Shown: positions 1 through 12,167, numbered from the stretch's first letter. The stretch is 64,000 nt of DNA from Chrysomallon squamiferum (GCA_012295275.1 CM022672.1:6803443-6867442); one strand, 5' to 3'. The notes: a model not told the origin generated them from the letters alone. A program made the numbers and translations.

Positions 1-2468
1 AAAATGAATCATCATTTTGAACAGGAATTAAAAATGACATTTATCTACACCACATTAGAAAAAAAATGTTGTTGATGTCCTAATAATACCAGTAGTAGCA
101 GTGTGTTTAACAGGAATTAATGACAACATATCCTTAAAGATTTCATAAACAACACAGATGTCTGCAGAAGATCACTCCGGTGCACTGCGAGGTTCAGAAA
201 GGAAAGTGCAGCACTGGTTGGCCCTGGCTAATTGGTTATCTGCACCGACAGGAAAGCATGCACCAAGCCTCCGACACAGAGGTGACACGAGCAGACTGAC
301 TCTCTAACCCAACACAGATAACAGATCAGTGGTTTGTGTGTGGCAATGAAGTCTGCTAGATTAGAGGATCAGTCCTTGCCAAGTCCCAAGGCCTGTTTCC
401 TTGGTAATCATAAATGAAACTGCTATCTTTTGGAAGGAGGTTATAAAATTGAATGTGGTTGATTAATGGAAAGCAGTAGCAACAGGTTTCTCCAATCAAA
501 ATACATTTTTATGAATGATACATAAGTAACAATTAATATCAAAGTGTGGTTGATATGCTTACTGAAAGATAATTTTATTCATTTTCTGTCACACTGTGTT
601 CAAGAACTGAACTTCAAAAGTTTGTATTATGCATACACTAAGATTATTTTTTATTCTTTCCCATCCTTTTAGTCCAGTTTTTTTATTTATTTATTTTTTA
701 TTATTTATCTGTACATCACAAGACACTGAAACTGCAGGATCATCATTACCCACAAATAAACAATTCCCAAGTGTTTTTCAAATATCTCCACTTCATGTGT
801 ATATGATAGCATGCTTCAGTTAATAAGAGCACTTTTCCTGTTTGCATCATACAGTGAGGCAATTCATTCAACGAGAAAAAAAATTATTAAAAAATAAATA
901 AAAATGGTTGACACTTTCCTTGAAGCATATTTATATTCTATTTTAACTTGCATATTTATTTATTTGCATTGCATATATGTATATATATGCATTGCATAAG
1001 TGATATATATTCTATATTATTAAAAGGCAAAGACAGCACAAATTTAGATAATGCATAACATTGTAAAAGGCACTCCCCACTGTATAATATATGTCAGTAC
1101 ACTCCTGCAATGTTGTACATTCAGGATCCACAGCATGATTGCTATTTAGTATGCTTTTATCAACAAAAAGAAAAAATTTATATATGAATACCACTGTTAT
1201 ACAAACTTCCACTTGTTTTTAATCTGATAAAGAAGTATGGTATCAAAATATTTCCTGAGTTTTGCTTTAAAATTAAAAATTGGGATGTCTGAAAAACAAA
1301 AAAGCTCTTTGTATTAAAACTAAATGTTACTTAATTTTACCCAGTAGTTCCATATAGTTAAAAATTTAACGACAACAACAACATCAATAAAATAAATAAA
1401 TAAAGTAAGTGTTTTTCTAACAAAATGTATGACATCACAAAGTTGTGAAATTTGTTTAAAGAAATTAACCCACCTCATTCTTTTCAAGTGTATAATAATA
1501 CCAATGACAATTTATGTGGTTTTATTTTTAAATGAAAAACTATTGTTGTTGTGTTTTTTGCAATTTGTAAAATAATTTAAAAACAACATGTTTTTGAAGA
1601 TAATTTACAAATAGATTATAAAACATATTATTAACATTAAATGAAAACACTATCTTTATTTTGTTTTTACAGTTTGTAAACTCATTTAAAAAGCTAATTA
1701 AAAAAAAGATTATAAAAAAGATTTCATTTTGGTTTATATATATTTATTATATAAAAAAAAATATAGGTTGTCAGTGCTAGAAAACAGTACAGCAATATTT
1801 TTATTTAGTTTTTAAAAAATTATTATTATTATTAAGAAAAAAAAAAAGATATATTCATTTCTTGGTGTCAACGTTCAGAGACAGGCCCAGTTATTTCACT
1901 ATAATGGGAAATGTCATTCATTTTGGTGTATATCGTATTTAAGATAAAAGGAATTTCATTATAAAGAAACAGAAATAAACAAGAGAAATAAAAAAAAAAG
2001 GAAGGGAGCAGTGACACATACAACAACACACAAACATTTTTTCACTCACTTATAGTCCATTTGACCTACTCCCCATTTACAAGTTGCCCCCGTATGACAT
2101 TGTGATTATAATGGTACAATTTAACACATAAATGACATGTCCTAGACCAAAAGAGTTTACTGTGTGTTGCTCTGTACAAATTGTGGTTATATTTACAAAC
2201 TGGTACAGTGATTATTTTTGTTAATAAAAAGTTATATATGTTTGGCTGCAGGGAATTTGTCAGCTTGACAAACTGACAGGAGTTTATGGTAATGTATAAA
2301 AATCAAAGCAAATAATGTTGTTATGTAATTATGATATGACATGGAATTATATATATATACACATACCTTTCCATATGTATACAGATGCACACCCACACCC
2401 ACATATATATCTATATGTATACTCACATATGTGTACATATATGTGTATATATATAAAATATATACTCG

Positions 2469-2500
<32 letters not shown>

Positions 2501-2883
2501 GATGTAATTATATATTCACATATGGTCATGATTAAAATTGTAATGACTGTTTAAAAATAATCTTTGATAGACAAACAGCAAAACTGTACTGATTTTCTAT
2601 AAATTATTCATTTGGATTCAAATTTTAATTTTCTTTGTGAACAAGACTTTAATTGATATACAATGAACTACACTTCTGGAAAGATGGAAATCTTTAACCA
2701 TGGCATGTACTGAAACTGATATTATTTAAATAAGGAAAATTTCCATTAATATACTACAATTTAAAATAATGTATGTAATCCAGTTTGAAATAATGTAATG
2801 TTCTTTAGTTCACAATCCACAATTCATGAAACTTTAAACTATTTAATTACATGGTGGAAAACAGTTGTAACAGAGATATTAGA
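1..2883. other. Unassigned AT-rich non-coding sequence
   Basis: No coding exon was recognised on either strand. The stretch 150-400 is less AT-rich than its surroundings but matches no family I know. 2350-2500 is a (TA)/(CA) microsatellite cluster. Because the SLC44 gene starting at 6670/13045 runs leftwards on the minus strand, this stretch is probably one of its introns; that is inference. I looked for the expected exon 3 of that gene here and did not find it. Confidence 0.5.
2350..2502. repeat. Compound TA/CA microsatellite cluster
   Basis: Imperfect (TA)n, (ACAT)n and a terminal (CA)n run (about 2475-2500). Open frames on both strands here are runs of Y/I/H/T or V/C and are not genes. 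Confidence 0.85.
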
Positions 2884-2891
2884 ATACATAC

Positions 2892-5605
2892 GGGTCATTC
2901 CGTGTCAAATCACCCAAAAAAAAAAGAAATTTAAACCCGACCGTCTCAGATTTTTATAAAACTTGGTATACTTGTTGACTGGGATCCCACAGCACCAAAT
3001 CTGAAATTTTAGCTCAATCAGACCAGTGGTATGGGAGATACGGCCCACCGAATTTTGAGATTTTTGCCAAAAATGGGTGTGACCACCAACCTTAGAACCC
3101 TCACATCTCAGGAACTACTGGGCCAATCTTCATAAAATTGGTATTGTTAGAAAGGCAAAATGACAAGGATACCAAATCTGCCATTTTTGTTTAGTTTGGA
3201 AAATACTGGAGTACCTTGACCTTTTGACCTTTGCTATGACCTTGAAACTGACCGTGTGGATCACGTGATCTTGAGATGACCTTTGTTGAAATTTAATCTC
3301 CCACATGTTAACTAAAACATATAAAAGTTTCCTGGGTGTAATATTTTTTGTTTAGCCACAATATAGATTTAAAAAATGCACATACATGAAAATAACACCT
3401 TTTCAGCCATTAACATCTGATTAACTAAAACCTGAATGATCAATTCTGGATGCTAGGGATCACCATCTTTCTTGATCATTGAGTAAGACATTGTAGGCCT
3501 ACATGTATGCATAAAGTTCACATAAATTTGAGAGAACTAGGTGTTTCTGATGCTTAACCTTCTCACTATGTTTGTTTCAAATGCTCACTGTATCCTTCAT
3601 TCCCAGACACATTCTACTGTTCTCATCACTTTCATTCATTTACTGGAATTTGCTAGTGAATGGAGTTTGACAGGAGTTTCACCTAAACTCGACAGAATAG
3701 AATTCAAATCAAAGTCCTTTTCTGGGGAAACAACAACCAGTGGTTTGTCTGGCAAGTTATCACCAAATTCTCCCATTGTAATACCACCCATACTAAAGCC
3801 ATCCTCTACAGGACCTTTGATTTCTGAAGGGTAATCAGACAGTCACAGCACAACTTGTCTCCTGGCACTAGTGTCTTTGGAGGATTTACTAAGCATTTGT
3901 AAGTGCCCATGCTAACAATTCTTAAAGATCTAGTGCGTGCTTGCTCAGGGTGGCGATTAAGGGGATCACAACAGTTTTTCTGCAATGTTGAAAATTTGAT
4001 GAAAAGTTCTTGTTCATGATACTCTTGATGTCCCGTGTTTTGATCCCACTTCAAAGAGTGAGGAGTTCAACTTCTTCAGTTTTCCATACACTTCGCAACA
4101 ACTCCTTTTTGATATGATGGTGTTGATAACACACATTTTCAGGAGAGTTAAAGCTGCAGTTAGCCCTGGAAGAAATAAGGATTTTCAGTATTGGCCTGCA
4201 CCTTCAATTCAATAGAACAAAGTCAGTGCTTTCCTAAATATTAAATCAAATCCTGAAACCCTTTCAGTAAAGTTAAGCAGGTCATAAAATGGCAGCAGAG
4301 TACATGTGTTATTGCCAAAGGCCCACAAGTCTTGGGCATTTATGTCAATCTTCTCAAGTATAAATCACAGTTTATTAAGGTGAAGTAGACCTTGTTCATA
4401 CTCTGTGCCGAAGACTGGGTGTACAAATACATTATGCAGTACATCACTCGATGACGTCTGATTTCAGACTGGGTTGTACTGTTGTTGACTGAAACCTTGT
4501 TCAAAACCAATGGCAAGGCCCACATGACATGATAAAATTACTTAATAGGTTTTATGAAATAAAAATATTGTTTATATATCAACATCTGACATTGTGTCCA
4601 ACTTAAAAAGCTTCAGATTGTCAAAGAAATGCAGATGAAGAAACTTCTTTGTCTTAAACTTCTTTGTCTTAAACTTCTAATTGCCATGTGTTCAATGGGG
4701 ATTGCACCAGGGAATCTAAAGGAGTTCCTGACCTGCCTGAAGCATCACTTCCTGTTAACCCTTTCAGCCTGATTGTGTAGAACATGTCATGCCATTTGGC
4801 ATCTTTTCATATCCTTCAGGCATTCCTTCAGACATGTCAGATGGGTTTTAACTCCAAAGATGAGTTTTTAGTCTCAGAAAAAATGTACATTGTAATGCAT
4901 AGTATCAATCATCCATGCAGGTATGCATTTTTTAAATCTCTATTATGGCTAAACAAAAAATATTATACCCAGGAAACCTTTATATGTGAACTTTATGCAT
5001 ACATGTAGGCCTACAATGTCTTACTTGATGATCAAGAGAGATGGTGATTCCTAGCATCCAGAATTGATCATTCAGGTTTTAGTTAATCAGATGTTAATGG
5101 CTGAAAAGGTGTTATTTTCATGTATGTGCATTTTTTAAATCTATATTGTGGCTAAACAAAAAATATTACACCCAGGAAACTTTTATATGTTTTAGTTAAC
5201 ATGTGGGAGATTAAATTTCAACAAAGGTCATCTCAAGATCACGTGATCCACACGGTCAGTTTCAAGGTCATAGCAAAGGTCAAAAGGTCAAGGTACTCCA
5301 GTATTTTCCAAACTAAACAAAATGGCAGATTTGGTATCCTTGTCATTTTGCCTTTCTAACAATACCAATTTTATGAAGATTGGCCCAGTAGTTCCTGAGA
5401 TGTGAGGGTTCTAAGGTTGGTGGCCACACCCATTTTTGGCAAAAATCTCAAAATTCGGTGGGCCGTATCTCCCACACCACTGGTCTGATTGAGCTAAAAT
5501 TTCAGATTTGGTGCTGTGGGATCCCAGTCAACAAGTATACCAAGTTTCATAAAAATCTGAGACGGTCGGGTTTAAACCATTGGGTGATTTGACACGGAAT
5601 GACCC
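2892..5605. mobile_element. DNA transposon with ~630 bp terminal inverted repeats, copy 1
   Basis: The two ends are inverted copies of each other. The left arm (2892-3524) begins GGGTCATTCC and is matched as its reverse complement by the right arm (about 4982-5605). The element is flanked by an identical 8 bp direct repeat, ATACATAC, at 2884-2891 and 5606-5613, which reads as a target-site duplication and fixes both ends. Eight-bp duplications are known for hAT, P and Merlin-type cut-and-paste elements; the GGG terminus does not settle which, so I leave the superfamily open. The interior has no intact transposase, only a frameshifted relic on the minus strand. A ~60 bp direct repeat (4925-4986 and 5128-5189) marks a small rearrangement at the inner edge of the right arm. 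A second full copy lies at 9271-11982. Confidence 0.88.
3636..4054 (-). pseudogene. Frameshifted coding relic inside the long-TIR transposon, copy 1
   Basis: An 82-codon minus-strand frame (4054-3806) contains a Cys/His-rich stretch, CCDPLNRH followed about 40 residues later by PGDKLCCDC, which looks like a zinc-binding module. It stops at 3806-3808, but the next frame continues as readable protein (EIKGPVEDGFSMGG...) to a stop at 3636-3638. This fits a single frameshift in a once longer gene. I cannot name the protein; a transposon-encoded protein is the likely origin. The same relic is at 10014-10432. Confidence 0.45.
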
Positions 5606-5639
5606 ATACATACACAAACATATGTATGAGTGTAAGCAT

Positions 5640-5664
5640 GTGTGTGTGTCTGTGCATGCTTATT

Positions 5665-5734
<70 letters not shown>
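5640..5734. repeat. TG/TA/GA compound microsatellite
   Basis: (TG)n, then (TA)~11, then (GA)~22, immediately 5' on the plus strand of SLC44 exon 2. The homologous tract in unit 2 (12018-12101) differs in length. Confidence 0.9.
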
Positions 5735-5736
<2 letters not shown>

Positions 5737-5751
5737 ATATAGACCATTTAC

Positions 5752-5800
5752 CTTTTATCAACTGGTCCTTTGAAGTCTGAATCAAAACGTCGTGGCTTTC
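5752..5800 (-). CDS. SLC44-like exon 2, unit 1
   Basis: 49 bp between an AG acceptor (5802-5801) and a GT donor (5751-5750); encodes GKPRRFDSDFKGPVDK plus two bases of an Arg or Ser codon. Its length is not a multiple of three. Confidence 0.85.
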
Positions 5801-6670
5801 CTGTTTAAATAAAAGAAAATATGTGAACAGATAATAAGTAAAAAATTCAGACATTTAATACAAGTATTTACATAACATAATCTGTGACAATACTACCATT
5901 ATTTTTACATCTGGGAAGACTGGTGACAATTAAGCAATATGTTAAAATAGTTAAATTTTGTAAAAAAAAAAAAAAAAAAAAAGGGTATAAAATAATTTTA
6001 TAAATCAAAATAATATTTTTTTTTTTTTTTTTTTTTTTTAAGAATTACAGTGCTTTAAGAATTACATTGCCACAGATAGAGTGATAATTATATTTATAAA
6101 ATTAAAATATTAAATGTTGATTTTTAAAATTGTTAATTAATTAGTTTATTTATTTTTCAGTATACAAAAAATGTAAGAACGAAAAATAAAGAGATTTGGA
6201 ATTATGTTATTTATCAACTTATTAATTTAGTAGATTTATTAAATCTGTATTTTAATTGCTACAAATCAGACGTTCACCATTAGTTAATTAATTAATTATA
6301 TTAGCTGTGGTAAAAATTAAAATAAATGATTTAATATCTATATAAAAATTAAAATGATGAAATGCAACATATAATAATATTATTATTATAATTTTTATAT
6401 ACTACGGTTATTTCAGTTTAGTGTACAGTGATTTTGGTTTTAAAATTGACATCAGACTAACTACTGTTGAGAAAATAATTATGACCACGCCTTGTACAAT
6501 TTTCCAAATAGTCTCTTGGCGTCTGTTGTCAACATCGTATAATGTGGTCCTTTAAAAAAGAAAGAAAACAAAATCTCTGTTTACTTACCATACTCTTTAG
6601 AGTTCGGTGTTTCTTCTTGAAATGCTTCAACTTCTGGTTCGTTTTCCGCATACTTATCCTTCTTTCCCAT
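5752..6670 (-). CDS. SLC44A-like: SLC44 choline-transporter-like protein, coding exons 1-2 (unit 1, partial gene)
   Basis: Exon 1 (6670-6589, 82 bp) opens with ATG and encodes MGKKDKYAENEP... ending SKEY, with a GTAAGT donor. Exon 2 (5800-5752, 49 bp) follows an AAACAG acceptor and encodes GKPRRFDSDFKGPVDKR with a GTAAAT donor. Joined, the split glycine codon G/GA stays in frame. The YGKP-x-x-(Y/F)D-x-x-F-(K/R)GP motif is the cytosolic N-terminus of SLC44/CTL proteins, just before the first membrane helix. SLC44 proteins are plasma-membrane or organellar multi-pass proteins linked to choline transport. Exon 3 onward would lie at lower coordinates and is not seen. Both exons are identical to those at 12119-13045. 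Intron 1 holds an A20/T23 pair of homopolymers. Confidence 0.85.
5959..6040. repeat. Poly-A / poly-T pair in SLC44-like intron 1
   Basis: About 20 A and then, some 33 bp later, about 23 T. Together they could fold as an A/T hairpin. Copy 2 (about 12331-12413) has a longer T run. Confidence 0.8.
6589..6670 (-). CDS. SLC44-like exon 1, unit 1
   Basis: This is the start-codon exon: 27 codons plus one base, with a consensus GTAAGT donor (6588-6583). The peptide is acidic and lysine-rich, as expected for a cytosolic N-terminus. Confidence 0.82.
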
Positions 6671-6926
6671 CACATGTAATTAAACTATCCAGATGATGCC
6701 CAATATACTCCTGTTTTTATTTTAAACGCTAGAAGCGAATTTGTGACACTTTAACTAATCTACAGGTACAGGTAATTCAACAGTGAGCTACGCTTCCTTG
6801 TTCAAAGCAATCTATTGTTTGGAAATATCAGTATCCGTGAGTCGCCGATGATTGCCGATTTTCTACGACAATATACGAAAATGCCCTTACCACGCGATGT
6901 ATTTCAAACTGAGGCAAAGAGTTTTA

Positions 6927-6957
<31 letters not shown>

Positions 6958-7367
6958 TTTTTTATTATTATTATTTTGTTGTTGTTGTTTTTTTGATAGT
7001 ATAACATTAGCCGTTATACATTTTCGTAAATTTTTCGTAGTATTCAAGTGATTTTAAAATCAAAAATAATTATGTGATATATAATCTGTGTTATATTTTT
7101 CTCTTCTTTAATACTGCTTAAAAGGCTGGAAAAACCATAGCTTTGTACGTAGATACAGCCACACATACAACACACATAAATATAATTTATGTCAGTAAAC
7201 AAAATAATTTTATAAATAAAGTGTTTAACACATATCTGTAAAATTATTTACTTCATCTTTTGTCTTTTATGATCGGTTTTACTTTTGTAAAACTTCTGGA
7301 GCACAACGACAGAAAGACATTTTAATATCAAGTAATTAAATATGGATTCAGTTTTGCAATTTTTTGC

Positions 7368-7400
<33 letters not shown>

Positions 7401-7411
7401 ATTTTTATTTA

Positions 7412-7957
7412 CCGTATATACTTGTGTACAAGGCGACCTTATGTATAAGTCGATGTGTATTTTAAGACCAAAAATTGCGTCATTTTAGGTATTACTTGTG
7501 TATAAGTCGACTGTAGATTCCAGGCACCGTCACTTTGTTTTCGATTTGTCGGTAGTGGATATTAATGACGATTGCAATATTATTTCACCAAATTCTTTAC
7601 AATTACACAAGTGAGTTTTGTTTATGAAATTAGGACCGATATTTAGTGCAGTTTGGCAGACAACTCTGCATTCCTAGATCATTGCAAGACGCCGTAAGGC
7701 ATAACGCCGTACTGACGGTTTTTTCGCTTTAAAATGTATTTTTATGTCATTAAACGGAAGAATATCATGTTTTACATTAATATTTGGTTTTGTTATTTAA
7801 TTTTTCAAAATTTTTTTATACGATAAAATTATATTTTTGAAAAGCTGAAAGACCGCGATTATTTTAGATGCATCCCGTAGCAAAAAATAGTCAAAATGGC
7901 GACTCTTCAGCAACAGCTACAAAGCATTACATTCGACTTATACACAAGTATATACGG
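7412..7957. mobile_element. MITE with CCGTATATAC terminal inverted repeats, unit 1
   Basis: The left end CCGTATATACTTGTGTA is matched at the right end by the reverse complement (TACACAAGTATATACGG), and TA flanks both sides (7410-7411, 7958-7959). The TA duplication and ~24 bp inverted ends fit the Tc1/mariner/pogo group. At 546 bp with no coding capacity it is a non-autonomous element. Repeated at 13780-14323. Confidence 0.75.
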
Positions 7958-8362
7958 TATGTTTCACTGTTTGCTTTTTTGTTCCTTTGTTTTTTATTTG
8001 TGATAAAATTATTTGATGCCACCCTCTGAATAGTATGCAGTGTATATAAGTTGTATATATACACATAATACGCACGATCATCTTATGTATGTATCTATGT
8101 GTGCACTTTGTGTGGGTTAAAATGTGCAGAACATATATTAATGTCATAAAAATACCTTAACATTACAGTTAAGTGCTAATTAAGTGAATTTTATTTTAAA
8201 TCGATAATATGTAAATTAATATTAATTCACACCGATAACTTCAAAAATAAAAAATAAAAATGTAAAAATTTAAAATAGCAACGAAAATAGAACAGTTGTA
8301 AGCTAGAGATAATCAACGGTTTCTGCCATCGTCTAATTTCGTTCAACTTCGTTTTTACGGGG

Positions 8363-8395
8363 TATAAATAAGACGTCAACAATGTTTTGACGTCA
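8363..8395. promoter_or_regulatory. TATA-like box with two CRE-type motifs, unit 1
   Basis: TATAAATA (8363-8370) is followed by GACGTCA (8372-8378) and a full palindromic TGACGTCA (8388-8395), the CREB/ATF consensus. It sits 1.7 kb 5' of SLC44-like exon 1. Whether it is a promoter is not shown; only the motifs are seen. Confidence 0.3.
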
Positions 8396-8660
8396 TTTAA
8401 CAGCAACTCGCGGCTGCGATTCGAGTACATTAAGCGAGGATTAAAGTCCTAAAAGAAAACTTTTGAAAGGTAAATGTTATATTTCAAAAACTCATAACAA
8501 ATAATCTTTCAGATAGTTTATAAAGAAAAATTAATGTTAATTTACTGATTACGAACACTTTGTGCATGTGAAACTTCTATGAAATAAAAAAACAACAACA
8601 AACAAACAACAACAACAAAAAACAACAACATCGGAAAGTGAATTAACAATGTATAACAAA

Positions 8661-8721
8661 GATAATGTAAAAGTATATGCATGTGTACGTATATGACACA
8701 TGTATATACTTTTACATTATC
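8661..8721. repeat. Hairpin, 26 bp stem and 9 nt loop, unit 1
   Basis: The arm 8661-8686 is the reverse complement of 8696-8721 with one mismatch. An identical copy is at 15027-15087. No mature small-RNA family is recognised. Confidence 0.85.
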
Positions 8722-8910
8722 GCGCACACATTTGCCACTACTGATATTAATGTCAGTAATATGATTTTTTATAAATAAATAAATATTATTTTAAAAGAAA
8801 ACGACTGTTATATTGTAGAGAAAAAGACCAAGCAAAAGAAAAGAATCACTCAATGGTACGTATATACAGACGCATTTTGTATACAATATTATGGGCATAC
8901 ATATAAATAA

Positions 8911-8914
<4 letters not shown>

Positions 8915-8950
<36 letters not shown>

Positions 8951-9239
8951 TTTAGCATTTATTGTAGATATGCATCTTGTGTGTGTATGTAAGTATATAA
9001 TGTTTATGAGCACCTTGATTATGCAAGCAGGTAGTGAGAGTGGTCATCTTGTGTTTACTTAGGTTGTATGAGCATCTTGAGTCTATATATACAGTGTGTA
9101 TGAACATTCTGTGTATATATGTACATAATGTGTTTGAGGATCTTGTGCACATATGTACATAGTGTGTATGATTTTAACCTTTTTATTGGACTGTTAATTA
9201 ATTTGCAAAAGGGTGTAGTTTGTGTGGACATCTTATGTA

Positions 9240-9270
<31 letters not shown>
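8915..9270. repeat. Degenerate TG/TA-rich minisatellite, left part
   Basis: (TG)n followed by imperfect ~30-40 bp units built on 'AGCATCTTGTGTATATATGTACATA', ending in (TA)n at the transposon edge. The same repeat type continues at 15457-15840, so the transposon copies sit inside it. Confidence 0.75.
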
Positions 9271-11982
9271 GGGTCATTCCGTGTCAAATCACCCAAAAAA
9301 AAAAGAAATTTAAACCCGACCGTCTCAGATTTTTATAAAACTTGGTATACTTGTTGACTGGGATCCCACAGCACCAAATCTGAAATTTTAGCTCAATCAG
9401 ACCAGTGGTATGGGAGATACGGCCCACCGAATTTTGAGATTTTTGCCAAAAATGGGTGTGACCACCAACCTTAGAACCCTCACATCTCAGGAACTACTGG
9501 GCCAATCTTCATAAAATTGGTATTGTTAGAAAGGCAAAATGACAAGGATACCAAATCTGCCATTTTTGTTTAGTTTGGAAAATACTGGAGTACCTTGACC
9601 TTTTGACCTTTGCTATGACCTTGAAACTGACCGTGTGGATCACGTGATCTTGAGATGACCTTTGTTGAAATTTAATCTCCCACATGTTAACTAAAACATA
9701 TAAAAGTTTCCTGGGTGTAATATTTTTGTTTAGCCACAATATAGATTTAAAAAATGCACATACATGAAAATAACACCTTTTCAGCCATTAACATCTGATT
9801 AACTAAAACCTGAATGATCAATTCTGGATGCTAGGGATCACCATCTTTCTTGATCATTGAGTAAGACATTGTAGGCCTACATGTATGCATAAAGTTCACA
9901 TAAATTTGAGAGAACTAGGTGTTTCTGATGCTTAACCTTCTCACTATGTTTGTTTCAAATGCTCACTGTATCCTTCATTCCCAGACACATTCTACTGTTC
10001 TCATCACTTTCATTCATTTACTGGAATTTGCTAGTGAATGGAGTTTGACAGGAGTTTCACCTAAACTCGACAGAATAGAATTCAAATCAAAGTCCTTTTC
10101 TGGGGAAACAACAACCAGTGGTTTGTCTGGCAAGTTATCACCAAATTCTCCCATTGTAATACCACCCATACTAAAGCCATCCTCTACAGGACCTTTGATT
10201 TCTGAAGGGTAATCAGACAGTCACAGCACAACTTGTCTCCTGGCACTAGTGTCTTTGGAGGATTTACTAAGCATTTGTAAGTGCCCATGCTAACAATTCT
10301 TAAAGATCTAGTGCGTGCTTGCTCAGGGTGGCGATTAAGGGGATCACAACAGTTTTTCTGCAATGTTGAAAATTTGATGAAAAGTTCTTGTTCATGATAC
10401 TCTTGATGTCCCGTGTTTTGATCCCACTTCAAAGAGTGAGGAGTTCAACTTCTTCAGTTTTCCATACACTTCGCAACAACTCCTTTTTGATATGATGGTG
10501 TTGATAACACACATTTTCAGGAGAGTTAAAGCTGCAGTTAGCCCTGGAAGAAATAAGGATTTTCAGTATTGGCCTGCACCTTCAATTCAATAGAACAAAG
10601 TCAGTGCTTTCCTAAATATTAAATCAAATCCTGAAACCCTTTCAGTAAAGTTAAGCAGGTCATAAAATGGCAGCAGAGTACATGTGTTATTGCCAAAGGC
10701 CCACAAGTCTTGGGCATTTATGTCAATCTTCTCAAGTATAAATCACAGTTTATTAAGGTGAAGTAGACCTTGTTCATACTCTGTGCCGAAGACTGGGTGT
10801 ACAAATACATTATGCAGTACATCACTCGATGACGTCTGATTTCAGACTGGGTTGTACTGTTGTTGACTGAAACCTTGTTCAAAACCAATGGCAAGGCCCA
10901 CATGACATGATAAAATTACTTAATAGGTTTTATGAAATAAAAATATTGTTTATATATCAACATCTGACATTGTGTCCAACTTAAAAAGCTTCAGATTGTC
11001 AAAGAAATGCAGATGAAGAAACTTCTTTGTCTTAAACTTCTTTGTCTTAAACTTCTAATTGCCATGTGTTCAATGGGGATTGCACCAGGGAATCTAAAGG
11101 AGTTCCTGACCTGCCTGAAGCATCACTTCCTGTTAACCCTTTCAGCCTGATTGTGTAGAACATGTCATGCCATTTGGCATCTTTTCATATCCTTCAGGCA
11201 TTCCTTCAGACATGTCAGATGGGTTTTAACTCCAAAGATGAGTTTTTAGTCTCAGAAAAAAATGTACATTGTAATGCATAGTATCAATCATCCATGCAGG
11301 TATGCATTTTTTAAATCTCTATTATGGCTAAACAAAAATATTATACCCAGGAAACCTTTATATGTGAACTTTATGCATACATGTAGGCCTACAATGTCTT
11401 ACTTGATGATCAAGAGATGGTGATTCCTAGCATCCAGAATTGATCATTCAGGTTTTAGTTAATCAGATGTTAATGGCTGAAAAGGTGTTATTTTCATGTA
11501 TGTGCATTTTTTAAATCTATATTGTGGCTAAACAAAAAATATTACACCCAGGAAACTTTTATATGTTTTAGTTAACATGTGGGAGATTAAATTTCAACAA
11601 AGGTCATCTCAAGATCACGTGATCCACACGGTCAGTTTCAAGGTCATAGCAAAGGTCAAAAGGTCAAGGTACTCCAGTATTTTCCAAACTAAACAAAAAT
11701 GGCAGATTTGGTATCCTTGTCATTTTGCCTTTCTAACAATACCAATTTTATGAAGATTGGCCCAGTAGTTCCTGAGATGTGAGGGTTCTAAGGTTGGTGG
11801 CCACACCCATTTTTGGCAAAAATCTCAAAATTCGGTGGGCCGTATCTCCCACACCACTGGTCTGATTGAGCTAAAATTTCAGATTTGGTGCTGTGGGATC
11901 CCAGTCAACAAGTATACCAAGTTTCATAAAAATCTGAGACGGTCGGGTTTAAACCATTGGGTGATTTGACACGGAATGACCC
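9271..11982. mobile_element. Long-TIR DNA transposon, copy 2 (recombinant flanks)
   Basis: Full-length copy of the 2892-5605 element (2712 bp), nearly identical. Its left flank is (TA)n and its right flank is ATACATAC, so unlike copy 1 it has no matching target-site duplication. The left flank instead matches the right flank of the stub ending at 15456. This is the pattern expected for a chimeric element formed by recombination between two insertions. Confidence 0.88.
10014..10432 (-). pseudogene. Frameshifted coding relic in long-TIR transposon, copy 2
   Basis: Same sequence and same frameshift as 3636-4054, so the lesion predates the duplication or was carried by recombination. Confidence 0.45.
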
Positions 11983-12017
11983 ATACATACACAAACATAT
12001 GTATGAGTGTAAGCATG

Positions 12018-12041
12018 TGTGTGTGTCTGTGCATGCTTATT

Positions 12042-12101
<60 letters not shown>
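12018..12101. repeat. TG/TA/GA compound microsatellite, unit 2
   Basis: Homologue of 5640-5734 with a shorter GA tract, one of the few differences between the two units. Confidence 0.9.
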
Positions 12102-12103
<2 letters not shown>

Positions 12104-12118
12104 ATATAGACCATTTAC

Positions 12119-12167
12119 CTTTTATCAACTGGTCCTTTGAAGTCTGAATCAAAACGTCGTGGCTTTC
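12119..12167 (-). CDS. SLC44-like exon 2, unit 2
   Basis: 49 bp exon identical to 5752-5800, including the splice sites. Confidence 0.82.

Larger units (their letters stand above)
2892..9270. repeat. Tandem segmental duplication, unit 1
   Basis: This 6379 bp unit is repeated at 9271-15358 almost base for base; the differences I see are mainly in homopolymer and dinucleotide length. It contains the long-TIR transposon, SLC44 exons 2 and 1 (minus strand), a MITE, CRE-like sites and a hairpin. The last ~290 bp (about 8981-9270) are missing from unit 2. Confidence 0.93.

Noticed and set aside
1012-1212. 66-residue minus-strand frame with ECTDIYYTVG
   Set aside because: Considered as SLC44 exon 3 because of the CTD, but the residues around it and the splice sites do not fit.
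2041-2200. GTGAGT donor-like site at about 2043-2050 (minus) as exon 3 of the leftward SLC44 gene
   Set aside because: Frames upstream of it are closed or lack an acceptor, and none reads as the first SLC44 membrane helix.
3541-3834. 97-residue plus-strand frame, repeated at 9919
   Set aside because: It is antisense to the better minus-strand relic and is present only because the transposon is duplicated.
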